A stretch of DNA of 64,000 nucleotides from Bradyrhizobium sp. SK17 (GTDB lineage: Bacteria; Pseudomonadota; Alphaproteobacteria; Rhizobiales; Xanthobacteraceae), in assembly GCF_002831585.1 (NCBI RefSeq), contig NZ_CP025113.1, forward strand, positions 2,232,001 through 2,296,000, given 5' to 3'. Below the pieces are notes generated by a model. It saw only the letters and a list, made by a program, of their open reading frames with translations. It did no database searches and was not told the DNA's origin. The translations under genes were made by a program, and so were the position numbers. Below, piece after piece: positions 17,859 through 25,651 of the stretch (position 1 is its first letter; each line of letters opens with the position of its first letter).

Positions 17859-18290
17859 TTACTTGTTGCAGCGGCGGATGAACGTCACGTTCCTGGCGTA
17901 CAGGTATGTGTAAGGATCCACCTGATCGAGCGCATGGTGCTTCAGAACCCAGTCGCGCACCGCGGGCGCATAAGACGACATCATCAGCTGAGTCTCACCG
18001 GGGTTGATGCTGCGGTCACCGTGATGCGCGGCGTGAAACATGAAGTAGCCGTTCGGGGTAATGCAGATCTTGTTGAGGGGGACGGTTCCGAGCACCGTCG
18101 TACAGGACGATTTGCAGCGACCATCGATCACCACGCGATCATACTCCGCATTGACCCGCGTGTAGGTGTAGATGTGCGCAGCGGTGTTGCCGCCGGGATC
18201 GTGAAGATAGTAGATCTTTTCCGCGCAGGCGGGACGCGCCATTGCCAGCGTGACGATGCTGAAGCAGATCATGGCCAGTAACCGGTACAT
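17859..18290 (-). CDS. Secreted ClpP-like periplasmic protein
   Basis: A 143-residue protein with a signal peptide (MYRLLAMICFSIVTLAMARPACA). The mature part begins EKIYYLHDPGGN. The stretch VVIDGRCKSSCTTVLG, then YFMFHAAHHG, resembles COG3904-type periplasmic proteins related to the ClpP/crotonase fold, where Cys-x-S-x-C precedes the helix that would carry the catalytic Ser. Activity is not proven for the family and the triad cannot be confirmed here. It follows the caspase-like gene by 98 bases on the same strand, so the two may be co-expressed. Confidence 0.72.
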   Translation of the reverse strand: MYRLLAMICFSIVTLAMARPACAEKIYYLHDPGGNTAAHIYTYTRVNAEYDRVVIDGRCKSSCTTVLGTVPLNKICITPNGYFMFHAAHHGDRSINPGETQLMMSSYAPAVRDWVLKHHALDQVDPYTYLYARNVTFIRRCNK

Positions 18291-18388
18291 ATCATCGCCC
18301 TCTCATCTGTCGAAATCGTGCAAGCGTTCGCAAGCCTCACGGACTGGTCTTCTCGACCTCAACGCGCCGCTGTATCGCGTCATGCGCC

Positions 18389-19546
18389 TCACTCCACGCT
18401 CCGCTTCCAATACCCAGTCCCGAGCTTGCCGGTGATCACGGCGGTCGCGTCATGGACTTCGTAGGAGCCGGCGTCGCTGTAATTGCGCAATCCCCTCAGC
18501 GCGTGCAGGGTCCAGCGGCCGTTGGCGAAGGTGACCGTGCCTTCATGCGATCGCGCCGAGCGGAACGGCTCGGCGTGGAATCTGTAGGTGCCGTCGGCCA
18601 GGATCTGCCAGATCCAGCGCGACTGGCCGCGGCCGCTCGCCACCATGATCTCCCAGGTGCCGACCAGCGCGGGATCGATGGCGCCGGCCGGGGGTGCGGG
18701 CGGCGGCAATACAGGAGCCGCCGCCGGTGCGGCGTTCGCTTGCGTCGTGGCGGTTGCGCCGACCGCCGGCTCTCCAGCCAGATAGATCGCCTTGCGCGAC
18801 AGCGAGCCGTAGACGAACGGCTGCTGCTCGTTGCGTGTCGCCTCCATCACGTCGTCGCGGACGTTGCGGAACATGAAGGTGACCTCGACGCCTGGCGCCT
18901 CGATGTTGTGCAACAGCGCCGCGGCGAACGGGCTGTTGCGGCCGTCGCCGTCGAGCGCGGTGGTGCCGTCGCGCGCGGCATAGGCCACCAGCACGTTGCC
19001 GACCGGCTCGATCCGGCCGAGCCCGTTGCTGGGGGCGGCGCGCATGGCCAGCGAACGGTTCATCTTCGCGGCGAACGGATTGTTGCGGCAGGCATCGAGG
19101 ATGACGAGGCCGAGACTCGTGGTGCTGGAGACTTGCAGCATGACGCTTTGCAGGTTGATGGCCTCGTTGGCGGCATCGGTATCCCGTTTCAGCTCGGCAT
19201 CGACCGGGATCAGCCAGTTGTCGCCATTGATCTCCATGCCGTGGCCGGCGAAGTACACCGCCGCCATGTCAGCGCCCGCGGCCTCGCGGCCGAATGCGAT
19301 CAGCCCGCGCCGCATGTCGTCGAAGCCGCCGTTCCGGATCAGGCTGACGGCGAAGCCAAGACGTTGCAGCGCGGCGGCGACATCGCCGGCGTCGTTCGGC
19401 GGATTGGTCAGCGCCGGCACGCTCCTGTAGGCGCCGTTGCCGATCACCAGCGCCACCCGCTTGCCGTCGGCCGCCGCCGTCGCCGGGGCAAAGCTCGTGA
19501 GCGCTGCGGCGATGGCCAGTCCCGAGACGAAGGCGCGGCGGTTCAT
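18389..19546 (-). CDS. Caspase-like (peptidase C14) secreted protein
   Basis: A 385-residue protein. MNRRAFVSGLAIAAALTSFA is a twin-arginine-type signal, so the start at 19546 is preferred to the in-frame ATG 30 bases upstream. The caspase/metacaspase core runs from KRVALVIGNGAYRSVPAL, with catalytic His102 in YFAGHGMEI and catalytic Cys153 in ILDACRNNPF. Later blocks are VAYAARDGTTALDGDGRNSPF and NEQQPFVYGSL. A Pro/Ala linker (about 280-300) leads to a C-terminal beta-rich domain starting LVGTWEIMVASG. Probably a periplasmic protease or regulator; substrates unknown. Confidence 0.9.
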   Translation of the reverse strand: MNRRAFVSGLAIAAALTSFAPATAAADGKRVALVIGNGAYRSVPALTNPPNDAGDVAAALQRLGFAVSLIRNGGFDDMRRGLIAFGREAAGADMAAVYFAGHGMEINGDNWLIPVDAELKRDTDAANEAINLQSVMLQVSSTTSLGLVILDACRNNPFAAKMNRSLAMRAAPSNGLGRIEPVGNVLVAYAARDGTTALDGDGRNSPFAAALLHNIEAPGVEVTFMFRNVRDDVMEATRNEQQPFVYGSLSRKAIYLAGEPAVGATATTQANAAPAAAPVLPPPAPPAGAIDPALVGTWEIMVASGRGQSRWIWQILADGTYRFHAEPFRSARSHEGTVTFANGRWTLHALRGLRNYSDAGSYEVHDATAVITGKLGTGYWKRSVE

Positions 19547-19718
19547 GCTGGACCCGATCCGACGTGACGGGGACACGCTACCTCAGCGGCCGCCGGCAGG
19601 CCATCGGAATGGCTTGCGCGGTCGCGTCTTGTCGTCGTTGTTGTCGGCGTGGTCTAATCCTGTGAGCGGCGGGCCGCGAACCGAAGAAAAATCGCCCGCG
19701 ATGTCTGGTGGGGAAACA

Positions 19719-20990
19719 ATGAGAAAAATCGTCATGGTCGCGGCTGCGGCCGCCACAAGCCTTGCCTTCAACATCGCTCGCGCCGCGCCGCCGCTCCCGG
19801 AAGCCGCCGCGCACCAGGTCGGCTTCTCGGACCAGGGGCTGGCGCGGCTCGACGACTTCTTTGCCCGCGAGATCGCGGCCAAGCGGGTCCCCGGCGCCGT
19901 GGTGGCGATCGCCCGCGACGGCAGGCTGGTGCATTACAAGGCCTATGGCCAGCTCGATCCGGTCAAGGGCACGCCGATGCCGATCGATGCGGTCTTCGCG
20001 CTCGCCTCGATGACCAAGCCGATGGCGGCGGTCGCCGGTCTCACGCTGATGGAGCAGGGCAAGTTGCCGTTGCAGGCGCCGGTCGCCGAATATTATCCGG
20101 CGTTCGCCGACATGAAGGTCGGCGTGCAGCAGGCCGACGGTTCGCTGACCATGGAGCCGCAGGCGCGCCCGATCTTCATCCACGATCTCTATCGTCACAC
20201 CTCAGGCCTGATGTATGGCGGCCGGCCCGACAGTTCGAGCGCGCTGGCGCGGCTCTATCCCGACGGCACGGCGCCGGCCATCGAGGGTGATACCCAGGCC
20301 TTCATCGATCGCATCACCCAGTTGCCCCTGGTGCATCAGCCCGGCACCGAGTTCGAATATGGCTTCTCGATCGACGTGCTCGGCGCCGTGGTCGAGAAGG
20401 TGTCCGGCCAGCGGCTCGGCGACTATCTCAAGGCCAATGTCTGGACGCCGCTCGGCATGACGGACGCGACCTTCCATCCGACCGATGCCCAGCGCCCGCG
20501 GCTGGCGCGCCCGTTCGCCAGCGACCCGCTCACCGGCAAGCCGCAATCGATCAAGCTGCTGGATACACCGACCAGGTTCGACTGCGGCGGCGCCTGCTCG
20601 TTCGCCACCGTCGGCGACTATCTCCGCTTCGGCCAGATGCTGCTCAACGGCGGCGAGCTCGACGGCAAGCGTATCCTCGGTCCCAAGACCGTGCATCACA
20701 TGACGTCGAACCATCTCGGGCCCGAGATCAAGAACAACGTCGCCGCGGTCGAGCCGCATCGCGCCGGCTTCGGCTTCGGGCTGGCGGTCGCAGTGCGGAC
20801 CAGCGAAGGCCTGTCGTCGGTGCCGGGCAATCCCGGCGAGTTCACCTGGAACGGCGCCTATGGCACGCAGTTCTTCTGCGATCCGAAGGAGCGCCTCGTC
20901 GTGGTGGTGGGAACCGCGGCACCGGGCGAGCTGCGCAAATATTATCGCGAGAACGTACAGGACATCGTCTACGGCGCGATGGTGAAGTAA
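19719..20990 (+). CDS. Serine hydrolase, class C beta-lactamase/esterase family
   Basis: A 423-residue exported protein. The start at 19719 is set by GGTGGGG upstream and by the signal peptide MRKIVMVAAAAATSLAFNIA. The catalytic SxxK motif is SMTK (Ser97, Lys100) in ALASMTKPMAA. The second motif region is YRHTSGLMYG. The C-terminal part has GNPGEFTWNGAYGTQFF with a GxY-type beta3 element. Family members are beta-lactamases, D-aminopeptidases or esterases; length and motifs fit the esterase-like group. It is divergent from the caspase-like gene and followed by a terminator. Confidence 0.92.
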   Translation: MRKIVMVAAAAATSLAFNIARAAPPLPEAAAHQVGFSDQGLARLDDFFAREIAAKRVPGAVVAIARDGRLVHYKAYGQLDPVKGTPMPIDAVFALASMTKPMAAVAGLTLMEQGKLPLQAPVAEYYPAFADMKVGVQQADGSLTMEPQARPIFIHDLYRHTSGLMYGGRPDSSSALARLYPDGTAPAIEGDTQAFIDRITQLPLVHQPGTEFEYGFSIDVLGAVVEKVSGQRLGDYLKANVWTPLGMTDATFHPTDAQRPRLARPFASDPLTGKPQSIKLLDTPTRFDCGGACSFATVGDYLRFGQMLLNGGELDGKRILGPKTVHHMTSNHLGPEIKNNVAAVEPHRAGFGFGLAVAVRTSEGLSSVPGNPGEFTWNGAYGTQFFCDPKERLVVVVGTAAPGELRKYYRENVQDIVYGAMVK

Positions 20991-21004
20991 CGCCGCGTCG
21001 CATG

Positions 21005-21035
21005 GGCTGTCGGGACGACGGGGTTCCCGACAGCC
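21005..21035 (+). terminator. Terminator-like hairpin after the serine hydrolase
   Basis: An 11-bp perfect stem GGCTGTCGGGA (21005-21015) with TCCCGACAGCC (21025-21035), starting 15 bases after the stop codon. No U-run follows, so it is probably an imperfect intrinsic stop. Confidence 0.6.
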
Positions 21036-21274
21036 AGCCGTGCACCCAACCGAAAATGCATTTCATCCAAAATCGATCGATCCAGCGAAACGTCTGACGC
21101 GCGATCGTGCGTTCATGCCGAACATGCGCGCAGAGCGAGCGCCGTCGCAGAGAAACGGATTCTCTGGCAAGCGTTCGTTGCTGCATCGCCGCCGACCTCT
21201 CGACACATGCGCGCTCCATCGCCGGCGATATTTCGGCTGCGCAGCAGCAATCGACGCGTTTCGCGCCAACAAGA

Positions 21275-21288
21275 GAATACCGCTATTC
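21275..21288. promoter_or_regulatory. Candidate LysR-type operator upstream of the sulfone operon
   Basis: Perfect inverted repeat GAATA-CCGC-TATTC with an ATAC...TAT core, about 100 bases before the leader peptide. LysR-family sulfur regulators (CysB, Cbl) bind dyads of this general shape. No other gene is convincing in 21036-21385. A recognisable sigma-54 site was not found. Confidence 0.35.
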
Positions 21289-21385
21289 CAGATCCGGCCA
21301 AAAAGAGTTTGGCTTGGACTCGCTCGCCCGCATTTTCTCTGAGACTATTGATTGCTCGCCGATAGCGCTTGCGAGGGGAATGCGG

Positions 21386-21463
21386 ATGACTTGCACGGAC
21401 CTCCTGGATATCTCTCGAAGCCGCGTTGCGCCTCGCGCGCGATGTTGCGCCGGCTGCTGTTGA
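21386..21463 (+). CDS. Cysteine-rich leader peptide of the sulfone operon
   Basis: A 25-residue ORF: MTCTDLLDISRSR, then VAPRARCCAGCC and stop. GAGGGG lies 7 bases before the ATG at 21386; an in-frame ATG at 21380 is too close to it. Five of 25 residues are Cys, four in the last six. An Arg-rich, Cys-terminated peptide placed about 195 bases before a sulfur-starvation operon fits a translated leader: ribosomes stalling at the Cys codons when cysteinyl-tRNA is scarce would change folding of the following RNA. Polycysteine leader ORFs are known as cysteine-responsive attenuators in mycobacteria; the DLLDISRSR part also recalls actinobacterial putative leader peptides. Function here is inference. 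Confidence 0.68.
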   Translation: MTCTDLLDISRSRVAPRARCCAGCC

Positions 21464-21480
21464 CGCATCGGCGGCGTCCC

Positions 21481-21502
21481 GCGGATCAGCAGGGCTGACC
21501 GC
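21481..21502 (+). promoter_or_regulatory. Hairpin after the Cys-rich leader (possible attenuator)
   Basis: GCGGATCAGC and GCTGACCGC can pair with one bulged A, 18 bases after the leader stop codon. Its distance from the Cys codons would let a stalled ribosome alter its folding or that of competing stems. No U-run follows directly, so control could be by Rho or by translation rather than intrinsic termination. Confidence 0.4.
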
Positions 21503-21657
21503 CCCCACTCTCGAATAATCCCGAACAGACGACGGCAACAGAGCCGCGTCCGGACTCGCTGACATCGCGCAGCGTGAACGCATCGTGCTGCCTGCTTCCC
21601 GTCACGCCTTTCGTCGCCTGCCAACCGATTCACCCTTGAGGACACGAGGACATCCAG

Positions 21658-22758
21658 ATGACCACCAGCCATGATCCGATCAAGTTCGCCTATTGGGTGC
21701 CCAACGTCTCCGGCGGATTGGTCATCAGCAAGATCGAGCAGCGAACCGGTTGGGACATCGACTACAACCGCCGCCTGGCGCAGATCGCGGAGGCGGCCGG
21801 CTTCGACTACGCGCTGAGCCAGATCCGCTTCACCGCCGGCTACGGCGCCGAATTCCAGCATGAGCCGGTCGCCTTCAGTCACGCATTGCTGGCTGCGACG
21901 ACGAAACTGAAGGTGATCGCGGCATTGTTGCCCGGACCGTGGAATCCGGCGGTGGCGGCCAAGCAGATCGCCACCATCAGCCAGCTCACCGAAGGCCGCG
22001 TTGCCGTCAACATCGTCAGCGGCTGGTTCCGCGGCGAGTTCACCGCGATCGGCGAGCCCTGGCTGGATCACGACGAACGCTATCGCCGCTCGGAGGAATT
22101 CATCCGCGCGCTGCGCGGAATCTGGACCCAGGACAATTTCACCTTCCGCGGCGATTTCTACCGCTTCTCGGATTACACGCTGAAGCCGAAGCCGGCCCAG
22201 CCGCTGCCGGAGGTCTTCCAGGGCGGCAGCTCGCGCGCCGCGCGCGACATGGCCTCGCGCGTGTCGGATTGGTACTTCACCAACGGCAATTCGGTCGCGG
22301 AGATCAAGAAGCAGGTCGACGACATCAGGGCCAAGGCGCGCGCCAACAACCATTCGGTCAAGATCGGCGTCAATGCGTTCGCGATCGCGCGCGACAGCGA
22401 GGCCGAGGCGCGCGCCGTGCTCGACGAGATCATCGTCAAGGCCGATCCGGAGGCGGTCCATGCTTTCGGGCACGAGGTGAAGAACGCCGGCAAGGCCTCG
22501 CCGGAAGGCCAGGGCAATTGGGCGCAATCGAGCTTCGAGGATCTCGTCCAGTACAATGACGGCTTCAAGACCAATTTGATCGGCACGCCGGAGCAGATCG
22601 CCGAGCGCATCGTCGCGCTGAAGGAGGTCGGCGTCGATCTCGTGCTGCTCGGCTTCCTGCACTTCCAGGAAGAGGTCGAATATTTCGGCCGCCGCGTCAT
22701 CCCGCTGGTGCGTGCGCTGGAGGTGAAGACCGCCGCGCATGCCGAAGCCGCCGAGTGA
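21658..22758 (+). CDS. sfnG: FMNH2-dependent dimethylsulfone monooxygenase SfnG
   Basis: A 366-residue luciferase-like monooxygenase. SfnG oxidises dimethylsulfone to methanesulfinate with FMNH2 and O2, freeing sulfur under sulfate starvation. Family signs: FAYWVPNVSGGLVISKIEQR at the N-terminus, FDYALSQIRFTAGYGAEFQ, TEGRVAVNIVSGWFRGEF, DFYRFSDYTLKPKPAQPLP, and FQGGSSRAARDMA. The usual ribosome-binding site is weak (GAGGACACGAGGACATCC before the ATG). It heads an operon whose next five genes encode an ABC importer and whose last encodes a flavin enzyme. Confidence 0.95.
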   Translation: MTTSHDPIKFAYWVPNVSGGLVISKIEQRTGWDIDYNRRLAQIAEAAGFDYALSQIRFTAGYGAEFQHEPVAFSHALLAATTKLKVIAALLPGPWNPAVAAKQIATISQLTEGRVAVNIVSGWFRGEFTAIGEPWLDHDERYRRSEEFIRALRGIWTQDNFTFRGDFYRFSDYTLKPKPAQPLPEVFQGGSSRAARDMASRVSDWYFTNGNSVAEIKKQVDDIRAKARANNHSVKIGVNAFAIARDSEAEARAVLDEIIVKADPEAVHAFGHEVKNAGKASPEGQGNWAQSSFEDLVQYNDGFKTNLIGTPEQIAERIVALKEVGVDLVLLGFLHFQEEVEYFGRRVIPLVRALEVKTAAHAEAAE

Positions 22759-22774
22759 CGGGGAGCCCAGCAAC

Positions 22775-23692
22775 GTGACGGCGATGATGACGAATGCCGG
22801 CATCCTTGCGCTCGAGGCCGCTCCGGCGGAGGCCGCGGCGCGCGCGCTGGCGATCGCCGGTGCAGGCGATCGGGTGCGCGCGAAGGCCACGGATCGCGCG
22901 GACCGGCCGGTGCTGGCGCTCGCCGATATCGCGCTGACATTCGGTGGCGTCGCGGCGCTGCGCGGCGTCGATCTCGAGGTCGCGCCGAGGGAAATCCGCG
23001 CCGTGATCGGCCCCAATGGCGCCGGCAAGAGCTCGCTGCTCAACGTCATCAGCGGGCTCTACCGACCCGATCGCGGCCGGGTCTGGTTCGGCGCGCATGG
23101 GTTCGCGCAGGTACCGACGGCGGATCTCGCCGCGCACGGCGTCGCGCGCACCTTCCAGAACCTCGCGATCTTCAAGGGCCTGTCGGTGTTCGACAACGTG
23201 CTGATGGGGCTGGCACATCGCGTTCGCACCGGCTTCCTGCGCCAGATCATCGGTTCGCCGCTGGCGCGCCGGATCGAAGCGGAGAACCGCGCCGCTGCCG
23301 AGGACGTCATCGGCTTCCTGCATCTTGCCGAGGTCCGCGACCGCGCCGCGGGAACGTTGCCGTACGGCGTGCAGAAGCGGGTCGAGCTGGCGCGGGCGCT
23401 GGTGGCGCGGCCGCGGCTTTTGCTGCTGGACGAGCCGTTCGCGGGCGTCACGGCGGGCGAGAAGCGCGAACTGTCCGAGCATGTGCGCAATGCGCGCGAC
23501 AGCTATGGCGCCAGCATCGTGCTGATCGAGCACGACATCGGCGTGGTGATGGGATTGTCCGATCGCATCGCGGTGCTCGACGACGGCCGAAAGATCGCCG
23601 ACGGCACGCCCGGCGAGGTGCGGTCCGACCAGGCCGTGATCGACGCCTATCTCGGCGTCGCGCATGACGACGTGACGGAGCTCGCGGTCTGA
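22775..23692 (+). CDS. ABC transporter ATP-binding protein, LivG type
   Basis: A 305-residue ATPase of a branched-chain-type importer. GTG at 22775 with GGGGAG nine bases upstream is preferred; the frame extends to an ATG at 22739 inside sfnG. An unusual N-terminal extension of about 45 residues precedes the domain. Walker A is GPNGAGKS (79-86), signature region LPYGVQKRVELARAL (LPYGVQ in place of the usual LSYGQQ), Walker B LLLLDEPFAGV, and H-loop LIEHDIGVVMGL. The stop TGA shares its last base with the next ATG. Confidence 0.93.
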   Translation: MTAMMTNAGILALEAAPAEAAARALAIAGAGDRVRAKATDRADRPVLALADIALTFGGVAALRGVDLEVAPREIRAVIGPNGAGKSSLLNVISGLYRPDRGRVWFGAHGFAQVPTADLAAHGVARTFQNLAIFKGLSVFDNVLMGLAHRVRTGFLRQIIGSPLARRIEAENRAAAEDVIGFLHLAEVRDRAAGTLPYGVQKRVELARALVARPRLLLLDEPFAGVTAGEKRELSEHVRNARDSYGASIVLIEHDIGVVMGLSDRIAVLDDGRKIADGTPGEVRSDQAVIDAYLGVAHDDVTELAV

Positions 23693-24582
23693 TGTTCGAC
23701 TATCAGTTCTTCATCGAGGTCCTGGTCGGCGGCCTGCTGTCGGGGGTGATGTACTCGCTGGTCGCGATCGGCTTCGTGCTGATCTACAAAACCTCGGGCG
23801 TGCTCAACTTCGCGCAGGGCGCGATGCTGCTGTTCGCGGCGCTGACCTTCGTCAGCCTGGTCGAGCGCGGCATCGCGTTCCCGCTCGCGCTATTGATCAC
23901 GCTCGTGGTCATGGTCGCGCTCGGGGTGGCCGTCGAGCGCACGGTGCTGCGGCCGCTGGTCAACCAGCCACCGATCACGTTGTTCATGGCGACGCTCGGC
24001 CTGTCCTATGTGATCGAGGGCGCGGCGCAGCTGTTGTGGGGCACCCAGGTCCATGGCCTCGACATCGGCATCAGCGACGTGCCGCTCGACATCGCCGGTG
24101 TCTTCATCAGCCGGTTCGACCTGTTCGCGGCGGCGGTCGCGGGCAGTCTGGTGGCGCTGTTCGCACTGTTCTTCCGCTACACCCGGACCGGGCTCTCGTT
24201 CCGCGCCGTCGCCGACGATCCGTTCGCGGCGCTGGCCGTCGGGCTGCGGCTGCCGCGGGTCTGGGCCAGCGTGTGGACGGCCTCCGGCATCGTCGCGCTG
24301 GTCGCCGGGCTGTTGTGGGGCGCACGGCTCGGCGTGCAGTTCTCGCTCTCGCTCGTGGTGCTGAAGGCGCTTCCGGTGCTGGTGCTCGGCGGCTTCGATT
24401 CGATCGCGGGCGCGATCATCGGCGGCCTTCTGATCGGCGCGATCGAGAAACTCGCGGAGGTCTATGTCGGGCCGCTGTTCGGCGGCGGCATCGAGGCCTG
24501 GGCCGCCTATGTCGTGGCGCTGGTGCTGCTGCTGGTGCGGCCGTCGGGCCTGTTCGGGCAGAAGCTGGTGGAGAGAGTCTAG
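23692..24582 (+). CDS. ABC transporter permease, LivH type
   Basis: A 296-residue inner-membrane permease with about eight hydrophobic helices. The family loop GFVLIYKTSGVLNFAQGAML sits near residue 30 and the EAA-like region near the end (VLGGFDSIAGAIIGGLLIGA). It starts at the stop of the ATPase gene (TGATG). With the LivM-type partner it forms the channel for a sulfur compound, judging from the operon, not from its own sequence. Confidence 0.94.
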   Translation: MFDYQFFIEVLVGGLLSGVMYSLVAIGFVLIYKTSGVLNFAQGAMLLFAALTFVSLVERGIAFPLALLITLVVMVALGVAVERTVLRPLVNQPPITLFMATLGLSYVIEGAAQLLWGTQVHGLDIGISDVPLDIAGVFISRFDLFAAAVAGSLVALFALFFRYTRTGLSFRAVADDPFAALAVGLRLPRVWASVWTASGIVALVAGLLWGARLGVQFSLSLVVLKALPVLVLGGFDSIAGAIIGGLLIGAIEKLAEVYVGPLFGGGIEAWAAYVVALVLLLVRPSGLFGQKLVERV

Positions 24583-24585
24583 GCG

Positions 24586-25623
24586 ATGTCCGCAGCAGCA
24601 TCGACACGCGCCGTGTCTGGCCTCGCGACATTCGCGGGGATCGCCGCCGCCGTGGTTGCCTTTGGCGCGATCCCGTTTTTCGGCTCGGACTATCTGATGG
24701 ACGCGGTGCTGACGCCGTTCCTGGCGCTTGCGCTCGCCGCGGTCGGCCTCAATCTGCTCACCGGCTATGCCGGGCAGGTGTCGCTTGGCTCCGCCGCGTT
24801 CCTCGCGGTCGGCGCCTACGCTGCCTACAATCTCCACCTCCGGCTGCCGCAACTGCCGCTGCTGGTCGATCTGGTGCTGGCCGGCCTGGTCGCGGCCGCG
24901 ATCGGCATCCTGTTCGGGCTACCGAGCCTGCGGTTGCGCGGCTTCTACCTCGCGGTCTCGACGCTCGCGGCGCAATTCTTCGTACAGTGGGCGCTGACCA
25001 AGTTCGGCTGGTTCTCCAACGACAATCCGTCCGGCGTGATCGATGCACCCGCGCTGCGTGTCGCCGGCATCTCGTTCACGACGCCAGCGGGACGCTATCT
25101 GTTCTCCCTGATCGTCGTGACGACAGCGACTTTCCTGGCCTGGCGGCTGCTGCGCGCGCAGAGCGGCCGCAACTTCATCGCGGTGCGCGATCATGAGATC
25201 GCCGCCAAGGTGATCGGTGTGCCGCTGCTGCGCACCAAGCTGCTTGCGTTCGGCGTCTCGTCGTTCCTGATCGGCATCGCCGGCGTGCTGTGGGCATTCG
25301 CCTATCTGCGCACGGTCGAGCCAGCCGGCTTCAATCTCGATCGCTCGTTCCAGATCCTGTTCATCATCATCATCGGCGGGCTCGCCTCGCTGCGCGGCGC
25401 GTTTCTCGGCGCCGCCTTCATCGTGGTGTTCCCGCTGCTGCTGTCGCGCGCCGGCGCGGCGCTGCTCGGCGGGGTGTTCGATTCGGGCGTGCTCGAGATG
25501 AGCCAGCGCATCGTGATCGGCGCGCTGATCATCGCCTTCCTGATCGCCGAGCCGCGCGGGCTGATCGCGCTGTGGGACCGGCTGTGGGCGGCAATCGTCA
25601 AACGCGGCGCGGCGGCGACGTGA
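24586..25623 (+). CDS. ABC transporter permease, LivM type
   Basis: A 345-residue permease with about ten membrane segments. Family block ALAAVGLNLLTGYAGQVSLG near residue 50, and RNFIAVRDHEIAAKVIGVPL and IIGGLASLRGAFLGA in the second half. It begins 3 bases after the LivH-type gene. The C-terminus ends in a basic amphipathic tail, RLWAAIVKRGAAAT. Confidence 0.94.
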   Translation: MSAAASTRAVSGLATFAGIAAAVVAFGAIPFFGSDYLMDAVLTPFLALALAAVGLNLLTGYAGQVSLGSAAFLAVGAYAAYNLHLRLPQLPLLVDLVLAGLVAAAIGILFGLPSLRLRGFYLAVSTLAAQFFVQWALTKFGWFSNDNPSGVIDAPALRVAGISFTTPAGRYLFSLIVVTTATFLAWRLLRAQSGRNFIAVRDHEIAAKVIGVPLLRTKLLAFGVSSFLIGIAGVLWAFAYLRTVEPAGFNLDRSFQILFIIIIGGLASLRGAFLGAAFIVVFPLLLSRAGAALLGGVFDSGVLEMSQRIVIGALIIAFLIAEPRGLIALWDRLWAAIVKRGAAAT

Positions 25624-25651
25624 GATTTCCTTGAAAACGGAGAGGCTGAAG

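Noticed and set aside
21036..21385. Sigma-54 promoter for the sulfone operon
   Set aside because: The closest match (TGGCAAGCGTTCGTTGC) has the GG and GC 12 bases apart instead of 10, so it does not fit.
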